From JAXLYX01 sp046351215 (GTDB lineage Bacteria > Myxococcota_A > Polyangia > Polyangiales > Houyiibacteriaceae): DNA of 64,000 nucleotides. The notes beneath the pieces were generated by a model. That model was not told the origin of the DNA. It was given only the letters and a program-made list of their open reading frames with translations, and searched no databases. A program made the translations under genes and the position numbers. The DNA is taken from NCBI GenBank assembly GCA_046351215.1, contig JAXLYX010000007.1:558001-622000 (forward strand). The letters are read 5' to 3'. Positions 38,189 to 46,874 of this stretch are shown one piece after another. Positions within the stretch are counted from its first letter, which is position 1, and each line of letters opens with the position of its first letter.

Positions 38189-39061
38189 GTGCGCAGCATG
38201 ACCGGATTCGGGAGCGGGCACGCTCCGCTCGGCGCGGGCCGCGTCGTCGTGGACGTGCGGGCCGTCAACCATCGCTTCTTCGAGGCGCGCGTGAAGCTCC
38301 CGGCCTCGCTGCAGGAGCACTCGACGGCCGTCGAGGACGTGCTGCGGCGCGAGCTCGAGCGCGGCCGCGTCGAGTGCTCGGCGCGGCTCGAAGGAGAGCG
38401 CGCGCAGGGCTCGACGCTCGACTTCGGGCGCGCCCGGGCCGCGCTCGCGGACCTCGTCCGTCTCCGCGACGAAGTGGCCCCGGGAGAGCCGGTGCCGTTC
38501 GGCCTGCTCGCGTCGGTCCCCGACCTCTTCCACGAGCAGGGCCCCGTCGACTCCGAGCAGGCGAGCCATGCGCTCGCGGCCGCCGCTCGCGACGCCGCCC
38601 ACGCGCTCGATCGCATGCGCCGGAAGGAGGGCGAGGCCCTCCGCACCGACCTGCTCGGCCATCTCTCGCACGTGCACGCGCACATGGGCAGCTTCCGCGC
38701 ACGCCTCCCCGAGATCGTCGCGGGTCAGCGTGCGCGCCTGCGCGAGCGGATCGCACGCCTCCTCGAGGACACCGGGGTCGACCTCGACCCGGGCCGACTC
38801 GAGCACGAGGTCGCCCTGCTCGCGGATCGCGCGGACGTCGCCGAGGAGCTGGCGCGGCTCGAGAGCCACTGCCGTCAGTTCGAGGAGCTCACGGGCGAGG
38901 GCTCGGCCGTCGGCCGCAAGCTCGATTTCCTGCTGCAGGAGATGGCCCGCGAGGTGAACACCCTCGGGAGCAAGACCGCCGACGCACCGGCGGCCCGTCT
39001 CGTCGTCGAGCTGAAGACCGACGTCGAACGTCTGCGCGAACAGGTGCAGAATGTCCTCTGA
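38189..39061 (+). CDS. yicC: YicC family endoribonuclease-like protein
   Basis: The 290-residue protein has normal YicC length. The start is the GTG of VRSMTGFGSG, matching the family's usual MIRSMTGFG; the 18-codon longer frame is unlikely. VDVRAVNHRFFEARVKLP is the N-terminal domain signature. The C-terminal domain contains HCRQFEELTGEGSAVGRKLDFLLQEMAREVNTLGSK. E. coli YicC is a stress-related RNase acting on small RNAs. gmk lies 39 bases downstream, the usual partner. TACAAG 6 bases before the GTG suggests an additional leaderless promoter, though with a weak -35. Confidence 0.93.
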   Translation: MRSMTGFGSGHAPLGAGRVVVDVRAVNHRFFEARVKLPASLQEHSTAVEDVLRRELERGRVECSARLEGERAQGSTLDFGRARAALADLVRLRDEVAPGEPVPFGLLASVPDLFHEQGPVDSEQASHALAAAARDAAHALDRMRRKEGEALRTDLLGHLSHVHAHMGSFRARLPEIVAGQRARLRERIARLLEDTGVDLDPGRLEHEVALLADRADVAEELARLESHCRQFEELTGEGSAVGRKLDFLLQEMAREVNTLGSKTADAPAARLVVELKTDVERLREQVQNVL

Positions 39062-39100
39062 CGGGCCCGTTCCGGGTCCGATCCGCCGTCGAGGGATGCC

Positions 39101-39712
39101 GTGACCGACGATCTGCTGCTCTTCATCCTCAGCTCGCCCTCGGGCGCCGGAAAGACGACGCTCTCGCAGCGCCTCCTCCGGGACTTCCCGGACCTCACGT
39201 TCTCCGTCTCGCACACGACGCGGCGGCCGCGCGCGAACGAGGTCCACGGTCAGGACTACTACTTCACCGACGAGGAGACGTTCCTCGGCATGGTGGCCGA
39301 CGGGATGTTCGCCGAGTGGGCCGAGGTCCACGGCAACTACTACGGCACGAGCGTGAACGAGCTCGATCGCGCGCGACGCGAGCACCGCCGCGGGATCCTC
39401 TTCGACGTCGACTACCAGGGCGCCCGTCAGATCAAGGCGAAGTTCCCGGAGGCGGTCGGCATCTTCATCCTGCCCCCCTCGATGGAGGAGCTCGAACGGC
39501 GCCTCCGGGGCCGGGCCTCCGACGACGCCGCCACGATCGCCCGCCGGTTCGCGAAGGCGCGCGAGGAGATCGAGCACTACCCGTTCTTCGACTACATGGT
39601 CACGAACGACGAGCTGCAGCGCGCCCTGGCCGAGCTCGAGGGCATCGTCCACGCGGAACGCTGCCGTCGCCATCGGATGGCGCCCCGTGCCGAGGCCCTC
39701 CTCCGCCACTGA
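39101..39712 (+). CDS. gmk: guanylate kinase
   Basis: The 203-residue protein starts at a GTG. The P-loop is SSPSGAGKTTLSQRLL. The GMP-binding segment is SVSHTTRRPRANEVHGQDYYF, and ILFDVDYQGARQIKAKFP follows. It phosphorylates GMP to GDP. The C-terminus overlaps the next gene by 26 bases if the first GTG is used there. Confidence 0.96.
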   Translation: MTDDLLLFILSSPSGAGKTTLSQRLLRDFPDLTFSVSHTTRRPRANEVHGQDYYFTDEETFLGMVADGMFAEWAEVHGNYYGTSVNELDRARREHRRGILFDVDYQGARQIKAKFPEAVGIFILPPSMEELERRLRGRASDDAATIARRFAKAREEIEHYPFFDYMVTNDELQRALAELEGIVHAERCRRHRMAPRAEALLRH

Positions 39713-41576
39713 ACGCCGCGCGGTGGGGCTCTCGGGCCCCGCGCTCGCCGCGCTCGCGGCCTTCCTGGCGTTCGGTCCGCCGCTCGCCCTGCCGGCGTCG
39801 ACGCGCGCGGCGGACGGCGATGCGGATGCCGCGACGGTCGCGCTGCGCCTCGATGGAGAGCGCCTCGACGAATCGGTCGGCATCGACCTCGTCGCCGACG
39901 GAGCGTTGACCGACACCTCGCGGCGCGCCCTCGTCGTGACGTCGGACCGCGGCCTCGTGCTCTCGCTCGAAGGGCCGCTCCGCCTTCGCAGGAACGGCCG
40001 CATGCTCGCGGGCCCCGTCCGCGTCGGGCCGGGCGACGAGGGCCATTTCGAGCTCGAAGCCGGTGACGGCCCCGCCTCGGCCGCGCTCGTGCTCGACGAG
40101 GGGGGCTCCGTGCGGAGAGTCCCCGTCCGCGTGCATCGCATCGAGCTCGTCGACGGCGAAGGACGAACGCTCGAGCCCGCGCTCGGGTCCGCGAGGCTGT
40201 CGACGCGCTCGCCGGACCTCGCGCTCGCGGACCGCGACGCCGCGCGCGGCGCGGACCCGGACGACCTCTTGGTCCGCGTGGCCTCGCCCGTGTCCCCGCG
40301 CCGCCCGGCCTCCGAAGGCGAGCCCGCACGCGCGGAGGCGTGGCCGCTCGAGCTCGGGACGCGCGGCCGGCTCGCGTCGGACACGCCGCCCCTCGCGCTG
40401 CCCCTCGACCCGGAGGCCCCGGGCGTGGCGCGGACTCCCTGGGTCCGCCTCTACGCCGACGCCCTCGACGTCGCTCTCCCGGCGCGCTCGAATCGCCTGC
40501 TCCGCGCGTCGCTCGGCGACGTGCTCGAGGCTCGATGGCGCACGCCCTCGGGCGTCCTCGTCCGTGCCCTCGGGGTCGGCCGCGCCGGGAGCGACACGGG
40601 GGATGACGCCCTCCGCACGGCGTCCCTCCGCTTCGTGGTCCTGCGTTCGCGCCCCGGTGGTCCGCCCGCCCTCGGTCGCGACGAGCGCGAGGCGAGGGCC
40701 CTCGTCGGCGCCCAGCTCGAGCTCGCGCGCGCGATCTTCGCGCCCTGCGCCGTCGGTTTCGGTCCCGAGGCCGCCCCCGTGATCCGGTTCCTCGCGCCGC
40801 CCCCACCCTACGCGCTCGTGGTGGGCGAGGAAGACGGCTTCCCGGCGCGGGGAGGCGGGCTCGTCCGATTCCGTGCGAACGGCCGGACGGTCGGACCGAT
40901 CGAGACCGTCGCCGGCGACCCGCCGCTCGCGACCGCGGAACGGATCGTGACGGCGCTCCGCGCGGCCGGCTTCTCCGCCTCGGCCTCGGAGGTGCCTCGG
41001 ACGTCGAACGGCGCGGGCCACGCCGCCGACGTCCTGGTGCGCGACGCGCGCGGGGAGCCTGCGTTCCTCGAGCCGGACGGGAGCGCGCCGATCGCGACCG
41101 ACGCCGTGCAGCGCGTGCGACGCGTGGACCCGTCGCCCTTCCCGGGCCTCCGCGCCTTCCGGAACGCCGATGCCGTCGCGGGGACCGCCGAGGAGAGGGC
41201 CCTGGTCCGGGCGCTCGCGGACTCCGATCCGCGCACGATCGACGTCCTCTTCGTCCCCGGATTCGACCGCACGGAACGCCTCGGCGAGGCGTTCCTCCCG
41301 GGCGATGCCGGGCCCCTCGCAGGAACGATCGTGATCGCGCGGGCCGGCGTCGCGCGCATGGCCACCGCCTACACCCTCGCGCACGAGCTCGCGCACGTGC
41401 TGCTCGACGAGCCCCACCACCTCGACGAGGTCGGCGCCCCCGATCCGACGCGGTTGCTCGGCGGCGGCGCCCCGCGCGGCGATCTGCGCGGCCCACGTCG
41501 TCTCTCGCGGGAGGAGTGCCGCATGATGCGAACGAACGCGTCGAGCGCCGGCTCTCATCTCCTGCGCGCGCCCTGA
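39687..41576 (+). CDS. secreted zinc metalloprotease-like protein
   Basis: The 629-residue protein starts at a GTG inside the gmk end (a second GTG at 39723 is possible). A Sec signal (LSGPALAALAAFLAFGPPLAL) is followed by about 450 residues of beta-rich, Cys-poor sequence. A C-terminal HExxH zinc motif, TLAHELAHVLLDEPHH, follows, with Glu and a following His. It is therefore a putative gluzincin/metzincin-like peptidase with the catalytic domain at the end. The substrate is unknown. The middle region is only conserved-looking. The overlap with gmk suggests coupling, though the functional link is not evident. Confidence 0.8.
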   Translation: MPRPSSATERRAVGLSGPALAALAAFLAFGPPLALPASTRAADGDADAATVALRLDGERLDESVGIDLVADGALTDTSRRALVVTSDRGLVLSLEGPLRLRRNGRMLAGPVRVGPGDEGHFELEAGDGPASAALVLDEGGSVRRVPVRVHRIELVDGEGRTLEPALGSARLSTRSPDLALADRDAARGADPDDLLVRVASPVSPRRPASEGEPARAEAWPLELGTRGRLASDTPPLALPLDPEAPGVARTPWVRLYADALDVALPARSNRLLRASLGDVLEARWRTPSGVLVRALGVGRAGSDTGDDALRTASLRFVVLRSRPGGPPALGRDEREARALVGAQLELARAIFAPCAVGFGPEAAPVIRFLAPPPPYALVVGEEDGFPARGGGLVRFRANGRTVGPIETVAGDPPLATAERIVTALRAAGFSASASEVPRTSNGAGHAADVLVRDARGEPAFLEPDGSAPIATDAVQRVRRVDPSPFPGLRAFRNADAVAGTAEERALVRALADSDPRTIDVLFVPGFDRTERLGEAFLPGDAGPLAGTIVIARAGVARMATAYTLAHELAHVLLDEPHHLDEVGAPDPTRLLGGGAPRGDLRGPRRLSREECRMMRTNASSAGSHLLRAP

Positions 41577-41582
41577 GCCCGC

Positions 41583-42980
41583 TCAGCGCCCGAGTGCGAG
41601 CTCGAGGGCTTCCTCGAGCGAGCGGACGGGGAAGAGCTGGGCGCCCTCCCTCTCCTTCGGCGAGAGCATCTCGAACGAGAGCGCCGGCAGGAGGATCCGC
41701 TTGAAGCCGAGCTTGCGGGCCTCCGCGACCCGCGGCGCCGGACGCGGCACGGCGCGGACCTCGCCCGCGAGGCCGACCTCGCCGAAGATCGCGAGGTCCG
41801 GAGGCACGGGGACTCCGCGGAAGCTCGAGACGACGGCCGCCGCGAGCGCGAGGTCGAGGGCGCGCTCGTCGACCTTCGCGCCGCCGGCGACGGAGGCGAA
41901 GACGTCCTGATCGAGGATGTGGACGCCCGCCTTCCGATCGAGCACGGCGAGGAGGATCGCGAGCCGGTTCGCGTCGAGCCCGGAGGCGACCCGACGCGCG
42001 CCGCCGTACATCGCGGGCGCGACGAGGGCCTGCACCTCGACGAGCAGGGGCCGCGTGCCCTCCGCCGTGGGCACGACGACGGAGCCGCTCGCCCGCGCCG
42101 GTCGCTCCGCGAGGAAGAGCGCGCTCGGCTCCGGCACCTCGCGGAGACCCTCGCGCACCATCTCGAAGACGCCGACCTCGTGCGCCGGACCGAAGCGGTT
42201 CTTCGTCGCGCGCACGAGGCGGAACGCGTGCGAGCGATCGCCCTCGAAGGAGAGCACGGTGTCGACGAGGTGCTCGAGCACCTTCGGACCGGCGATGGCG
42301 CCTTCCTTCGTCACGTGGCCGATGAGGAAGAGCGAGACCCCGTCGCGCTTCGCCCACTCGACGAGCTGCTCGGTGATCGCGCGCAGATGCGTCGCGCTTC
42401 CCGTCGAGACCTCGAGCTCGGCCCAGCGGAGGGTCTGGATCGAGTCGATCACGGCGACGTCGGGCCGATCCGCGTGGAGGGTGGCCTTCACGTCGTCGAG
42501 ATCGGTCGTCGCGAGGATCCGCACGTCACGCACACCGGGGACGCCGAGGCGCTCGGCGCGCATCGCCACCTGCGAGGCGGACTCCTCGCCCGTGACGTAG
42601 AGCGTTCCGCGCCCCTGATCCGCGAGCGCGGCGAGGGCCTGCATGAGGAGGGTCGACTTGCCGATGCCCGGATCGCCGCCGAGCAGTACCACGCCGCCGA
42701 CGACGGGACCGCCGCCGAGCGCCCGATCGAGCTCGCCGATCCCGGTCGGCAGCCGACGCGCGTCCCCGGACTCGACCTCGCCGAGCGGGACGGATTTCGA
42801 CGGCCCCCTCGGTCCCTCCCTTCCCGCGGCCGGGGCGTGCGCGCGGGGGCGGACGAGCTGCTCTTCGAGGGTGTTCCACGCCCCGCACTCGGCGCACTTG
42901 CCGAGCCAGCGGGGCGAGGTCGCACCGCAGGCGGTGCAGACGTAGGAGACCTTGGTCTTGGACTTCGCGGGCTTGGTCAC
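41583..42980 (-). CDS. radA: DNA repair protein RadA
   Basis: The 465-residue protein starts at a GTG. The N-terminal zinc ribbon is CTACGATSPRWLGKCAEC. The RecA-like core has Walker A GDPGIGKSTLLMQAL and the RadA-specific KNRFG motif (TKNRFGPAHEVGVFEM). A C-terminal Lon-protease-like domain holds LSFEMLSPKEREGAQLFPV. RadA drives branch migration in recombination. It lies 49 bases downstream of an outer-membrane gene on the same strand, without a promoter seen between them. Confidence 0.96.
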   Translation of the reverse strand: MTKPAKSKTKVSYVCTACGATSPRWLGKCAECGAWNTLEEQLVRPRAHAPAAGREGPRGPSKSVPLGEVESGDARRLPTGIGELDRALGGGPVVGGVVLLGGDPGIGKSTLLMQALAALADQGRGTLYVTGEESASQVAMRAERLGVPGVRDVRILATTDLDDVKATLHADRPDVAVIDSIQTLRWAELEVSTGSATHLRAITEQLVEWAKRDGVSLFLIGHVTKEGAIAGPKVLEHLVDTVLSFEGDRSHAFRLVRATKNRFGPAHEVGVFEMVREGLREVPEPSALFLAERPARASGSVVVPTAEGTRPLLVEVQALVAPAMYGGARRVASGLDANRLAILLAVLDRKAGVHILDQDVFASVAGGAKVDERALDLALAAAVVSSFRGVPVPPDLAIFGEVGLAGEVRAVPRPAPRVAEARKLGFKRILLPALSFEMLSPKEREGAQLFPVRSLEEALELALGR

Positions 42981-43029
42981 GCTGCCATCCTCGGACCGAG
43001 GGACCCGCGGTTCCGTGCCGCGGGTGCGC

Positions 43030-45015
43030 TCAGAACTGAACGCCCATGAGCAGACGGAAGACCTGGGCGCGGCGGGTGTTGTCGGTCACGCCCGTCAGCT
43101 GTCCCGGCGCGTAGCCGAGGCCGTCGAGCGGGAAGAGGATGCCGTAGTTCGCGCCGAGGTAGACGCCGTCGAGGAGATCGGGGCCGTCTTCCGTCCGGTA
43201 GTAGATCGAGCCGTCGATCTCGACGCCGAGGTTCGGATCCGCGCCATAGGCCTGGGGCCCGCGGTTCGCGCGGCTGTAGACCACGTCGAGGCGCACGCCG
43301 AGCAGGCGGCCGTAGTCGCTACGCAGGATGTCGTAGCTGACGCCCGGCTTGAAGTAGGTGACGCCGGCGATCTGCCCGAGGATGTTGCGGAAGAGGATGA
43401 GGTCGATGCGGTAGTTCGGATGGAACGCGAACGTCGTGACGTGCTTGTCGGACGTCTGCTGCGTGACGAGGTCCTCGCGGGTCGAGAGGCCGACGACGTC
43501 GGCGTCACCGGACGCGTAGCCCTGGTAGAGCGCGATGCCGAGGCGACGGTCGAGGAGCTTGTACTCGGCCTCGAAGGCGTAGCCCCACTGCTGCAGCTTG
43601 TACCTGGAGCCCTGGTGGTCCTGCGTCACCTGCCAGCGCAGGTCGCCGATGTGCGTGGCCACCTCGAGCTCCACGCGGAGGTCGCGCCAGAGGAACTGGC
43701 CCCAGCCGTCGACCGTGTACACCGTCGCGTCGCGGTCGAAGAAGACGGAGCCCGTGCCGGCGCGCGGGAAGGTGTTCTCGTACACCGACGTCGCCACCGG
43801 ATTCGTCGTGCTGGGGGCGGCGCCGCCGGCCACCGGACCGAGGTACGAGAGGTGCTGCGACTGGAACTGGAAGTAGACGCCGTAGTTGAGGACCCAGCGT
43901 CCCTCCTCGAGCCGGCGGCGCTGCTCCTCGGGCTCGAGGCGCTGGCCCGCGAAGAAGGCGAACTGCTTCAGATCGTCCTTGTTCGTCGGATCGTAGGCGA
44001 TCCCGTTCAGCCGGTTCGGGTAGGCGGTCACGCCGCTGTTCGCGAAGTCCCAGGCCGCCCCGAGCGTGAACCCCTTGATGCGGGTCATGCCCATGAAGCG
44101 GTCGACGTCGGTCTGGTAGTCGGAGTCGAGACCGGCGCCGCCGTTCCAGACCATGCCGAGACCCCAGTGGTTGCCCATGCGGCCGAAGCGCAGCTGACCG
44201 ATCGAGTGGTTGCCCACCTCGGCCCAGGCGCGGCGCACGACGATGCTGCCCTGCAGGCTGTTCTGGTTCGACGAAGGCGGATTCTGCGTCGTCGTGAACG
44301 TGTCGGCGGGCAGCCCGGGGTAGTACGCCACGCCGTTGCTGCTCGTCGCGTTCGACACGAGCGCGCCCATCGAGTCGGAGTCGGGCGTCGAGCCGAGCAC
44401 CATGTTGTCGAACGCGTCGATCATCATGTGCACCCGGACCTCGTCCGAGATCGAGATCGTCGGCTGCAGGCGCAGGCGCATGTCGGCCCAGCGCATCTGG
44501 TCGCTCGTCGAGTAGCAGGTGCCGAGGCCCGTCGCGCCCGCCGACACCGCTCCGTCACCGCAGCCGCCGAAGGTCGAGCCGCCGCGATCGATGGGGATGA
44601 AGTACGTAAAGGGGTAGCCGCGGCGCGTCGGGTCGGTGACGTCGAAGTTCCGGCCGAGGCTGAAGTTGTCGAGCAACCAGCCGCGCGTGCGGAGGTAGCC
44701 GTGCAGCGTCACGACGCGCTGCGGCTCCGTCCAGCGGGCCCGCATCGGATCGCTCTCCTGCGGCGCGGCCTGCTCGAGGAGGCGATCGGCCTCGGCCGGC
44801 ACGGCCTCCGACTCGAGCTCGCCCTCGGCCTCTTCCTCGGCCTCCTGCTCGGAGCGGAGGCCGACGTCCTCTTCCTCTCCGTAGGGGTTCCCGGTGTCGC
44901 CGGACGACTCGGCCTCGCCCGCGGGATCGACCTCGCCGGCGAGGGCCTGGGCCGAAGCCGGTCCCGCAGGCAGCGCGAGGGCGAGGAAGCAGGCGAGTTG
45001 GATTTGGCGACGCAT
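43030..45015 (-). CDS. putative outer-membrane beta-barrel protein
   Basis: The 661-residue protein has a signal peptide (MRRQIQLACFLALALPAGPA). An acidic Glu-rich linker (residues 35-75) leads to alternating aromatic/hydrophobic strands typical of a barrel, and it ends RLLMGVQF with a terminal Phe as used for Bam recognition. Motifs such as LRFGRMGNHWGLGMVWNGGAG and LRLQPTISISDEVRVHMMID recall, as I remember, a Myxococcales-specific family (TIGR04551-type). The transported or bound substrate is unknown. It is divergent from RNase J. The promoters are clear on both sides. Confidence 0.8.
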   Translation of the reverse strand: MRRQIQLACFLALALPAGPASAQALAGEVDPAGEAESSGDTGNPYGEEEDVGLRSEQEAEEEAEGELESEAVPAEADRLLEQAAPQESDPMRARWTEPQRVVTLHGYLRTRGWLLDNFSLGRNFDVTDPTRRGYPFTYFIPIDRGGSTFGGCGDGAVSAGATGLGTCYSTSDQMRWADMRLRLQPTISISDEVRVHMMIDAFDNMVLGSTPDSDSMGALVSNATSSNGVAYYPGLPADTFTTTQNPPSSNQNSLQGSIVVRRAWAEVGNHSIGQLRFGRMGNHWGLGMVWNGGAGLDSDYQTDVDRFMGMTRIKGFTLGAAWDFANSGVTAYPNRLNGIAYDPTNKDDLKQFAFFAGQRLEPEEQRRRLEEGRWVLNYGVYFQFQSQHLSYLGPVAGGAAPSTTNPVATSVYENTFPRAGTGSVFFDRDATVYTVDGWGQFLWRDLRVELEVATHIGDLRWQVTQDHQGSRYKLQQWGYAFEAEYKLLDRRLGIALYQGYASGDADVVGLSTREDLVTQQTSDKHVTTFAFHPNYRIDLILFRNILGQIAGVTYFKPGVSYDILRSDYGRLLGVRLDVVYSRANRGPQAYGADPNLGVEIDGSIYYRTEDGPDLLDGVYLGANYGILFPLDGLGYAPGQLTGVTDNTRRAQVFRLLMGVQF

Positions 45016-45072
45016 CGAGGCTCTCTTCTCCGCGCGTGGGGCGGGTGGCCCCGCACGCCCCTCGCGCCCGGC

Positions 45073-45102
45073 TCCCTAGCACGCGCCGGAAGAGCCGGTC
45101 AA
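45073..45102 (-). promoter_or_regulatory. promoter of the outer-membrane barrel gene
   Basis: TTGACC (45102-45097), 18 bases and TAGGGA (45078-45073). The ATG at 45015 is 57 bases downstream. Confidence 0.65.
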
Positions 45103-45146
45103 CGCCTCGCCCCGCTCGGAATCTCCCTTGAGATTCGCGGCTTCCC

Positions 45147-45176
45147 TTGACCGACGCCCCCTCGGATGGCTACTCC
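45147..45176 (+). promoter_or_regulatory. promoter of the RNase J operon
   Basis: TTGACC (45147-45152), 18 bases and TACTCC (45171-45176). A GTG at 45183 follows after 6 bases. The first TTG of this promoter could be read as a start codon, but the promoter reading is preferred. Confidence 0.6.
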
Positions 45177-45182
45177 CTCCCG

Positions 45183-46874
45183 GTGTACCGCAATCGATCG
45201 ACTCCGGGCGAAGCGCACCCCCGAGCCCCGTCCCCCGAGAGCGTCCGCATCGTCCCGCTCGGCGGCCTGGGCGAAGTGGGGATGAACTGCCTCGCGATCG
45301 AGCACGGAGACGATCTCCTCGCGATCGACTGCGGCGTGACCTTCCCCGATCGGACCTTCGGAGTCGACGTGGCCTTCGCCCGCCTCGACTACCTCGTGCG
45401 CCGCCGCGATCGGTTCCGCGCGCTGATCATCACCCACGGCCACGAAGACCACATCGGCGCCGTGCCCTACCTCCTCCGGGAGGTCGCGGTCCCGATCTAC
45501 GCCCCCCCCTACGCGATGCGCCTCATCGAGGATCGCCTCGCCGAGCTCCCGCCGCCCGAGCGGCCCGACCTCCGGCCGCTGCACCCGGCTCGTTCCTTCG
45601 GGGTCGGCAGCTTCGAGATCGAGGCCTACCGGGTCCACCACTCGATCCCGGACGCGATGGGGCTCGTCCTGCGGACGCCGGTGGGCACGATCGTCCACAC
45701 CGGGGACTTCAAGATCGAGGAGAGCCCCGTCGAGGGGCAGCACTTCGACCGCCGCGTGCTCGAGCGCGCCGCCGACCAAGGCGTGCGCCTCCTCCTGAGC
45801 GACTCGACCAACATCGACTCCGAAGGACGCTCGGGGGCCGAGGAGGCCACGGCCGAGGCGCTCGAGGCGCTCGTCGTCGACGCCCCCTACCGCGTCGTGG
45901 TGACGACCTTCGCGTCGAACATCCACCGCCTCGCCGCGCTCGTCGAGGTCGCCCGTCGGACGCGTCGGCGCATCTGTCTGCTCGGCCGCTCCGCGCAGGC
46001 GCATGCCCGCATCGCCGAGGAGCTCGGCCTCCTCCCCGAGGCCTCGCGCCTCTACGTTCCGCCCGAGCGCGCCCGACGCATCCCGCGCGAGGAGCTCCTC
46101 GTCGTCGCGACGGGCTCCCAGGGCGAAGAGGCGGCCGCACTCTCCCGACTCGCGCGCGACACGCATCCGGAGCTCACGCTCGACCGCGGCGATCGCGTCG
46201 TCTTCTCGTCGCGCGTGATCCCGGGCTCGGAGCGCACCGTGCTCGAGCTCGAGAACCTGCTCGAGAAGCGCGGCATCGAGATCCGCCATCGGAAGACCGA
46301 TCCCAAGGTCCACGCGAGCGGCCACGCCTACCGCGACGAGCAGCGCGAGATGCTCGAGCTCGTCCGACCCGAGGCGTTCCTTCCCGTCCACGGCACCTAC
46401 CACCACCTCGCGAAGCACGCGGCGATGGCCCGCGAGCTCGGGATCGAGGAGACGGCGATCGCGGAGAACGGCTCGATCGTCGAGCTCACGCGCGACCGAC
46501 TCGCCGTCGTCGGCCAGGTCGAGACCGGTCGGGTCCACGCGTACCGCGGCGAGATCCTCCCGGACGATCTGCTCAAGGATCGCCGGCTCCTCGCCGAGCT
46601 CGGGATCGCCTTCATCGCCGTCCCGGTCTCGCGCGACCTCCGCTCGTTCGGTCGTCCGCGCGTCGTCTCGCGCGGCTTCGTCGGAGCCGCCGACGAGGAT
46701 CGTCTCCTCGACGAGGCCGAGGAGCACGTGCGCCGCGAGCTGATCCAGCACCGCGACGACTTCGACGACGCCGAGGACGTGCGCGATCGCGCCGCCCGAT
46801 CCCTGAAGCGCTTCCTCGGCCAGCGGCTCTCGCGCAAGCCCCTCGTGACCGTGGTCACGGTGCCTCACGCATGA
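45183..46874 (+). CDS. rnj: ribonuclease J family enzyme
   Basis: About 563 residues if the GTG at 45183 is the start (575 from the TTG at 45147, which sits inside the promoter). The metallo-beta-lactamase/beta-CASP core is clear: RIVPLGGLGEVGMNC, the Zn motif in ITHGHEDHIGAVPY, HTGDFKIEESP, the GSQGEEAAALSRL region and VHASGHAYRDEQREML with FLPVHGTYHHL. RNase J has 5'-3' exonuclease and endonuclease activity in mRNA decay. The following lipoprotein gene overlaps by ATGA. A leaderless start is likely. Confidence 0.9.
   Translation: MYRNRSTPGEAHPRAPSPESVRIVPLGGLGEVGMNCLAIEHGDDLLAIDCGVTFPDRTFGVDVAFARLDYLVRRRDRFRALIITHGHEDHIGAVPYLLREVAVPIYAPPYAMRLIEDRLAELPPPERPDLRPLHPARSFGVGSFEIEAYRVHHSIPDAMGLVLRTPVGTIVHTGDFKIEESPVEGQHFDRRVLERAADQGVRLLLSDSTNIDSEGRSGAEEATAEALEALVVDAPYRVVVTTFASNIHRLAALVEVARRTRRRICLLGRSAQAHARIAEELGLLPEASRLYVPPERARRIPREELLVVATGSQGEEAAALSRLARDTHPELTLDRGDRVVFSSRVIPGSERTVLELENLLEKRGIEIRHRKTDPKVHASGHAYRDEQREMLELVRPEAFLPVHGTYHHLAKHAAMARELGIEETAIAENGSIVELTRDRLAVVGQVETGRVHAYRGEILPDDLLKDRRLLAELGIAFIAVPVSRDLRSFGRPRVVSRGFVGAADEDRLLDEAEEHVRRELIQHRDDFDDAEDVRDRAARSLKRFLGQRLSRKPLVTVVTVPHA

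Noticed and set aside
45147..45182. TTG start giving 12 more residues to RNase J
   Set aside because: The TTG is the first part of the TTGACC -35 box of its own promoter; the residues TDAPSDGYSLP are unlike the family N-terminus.
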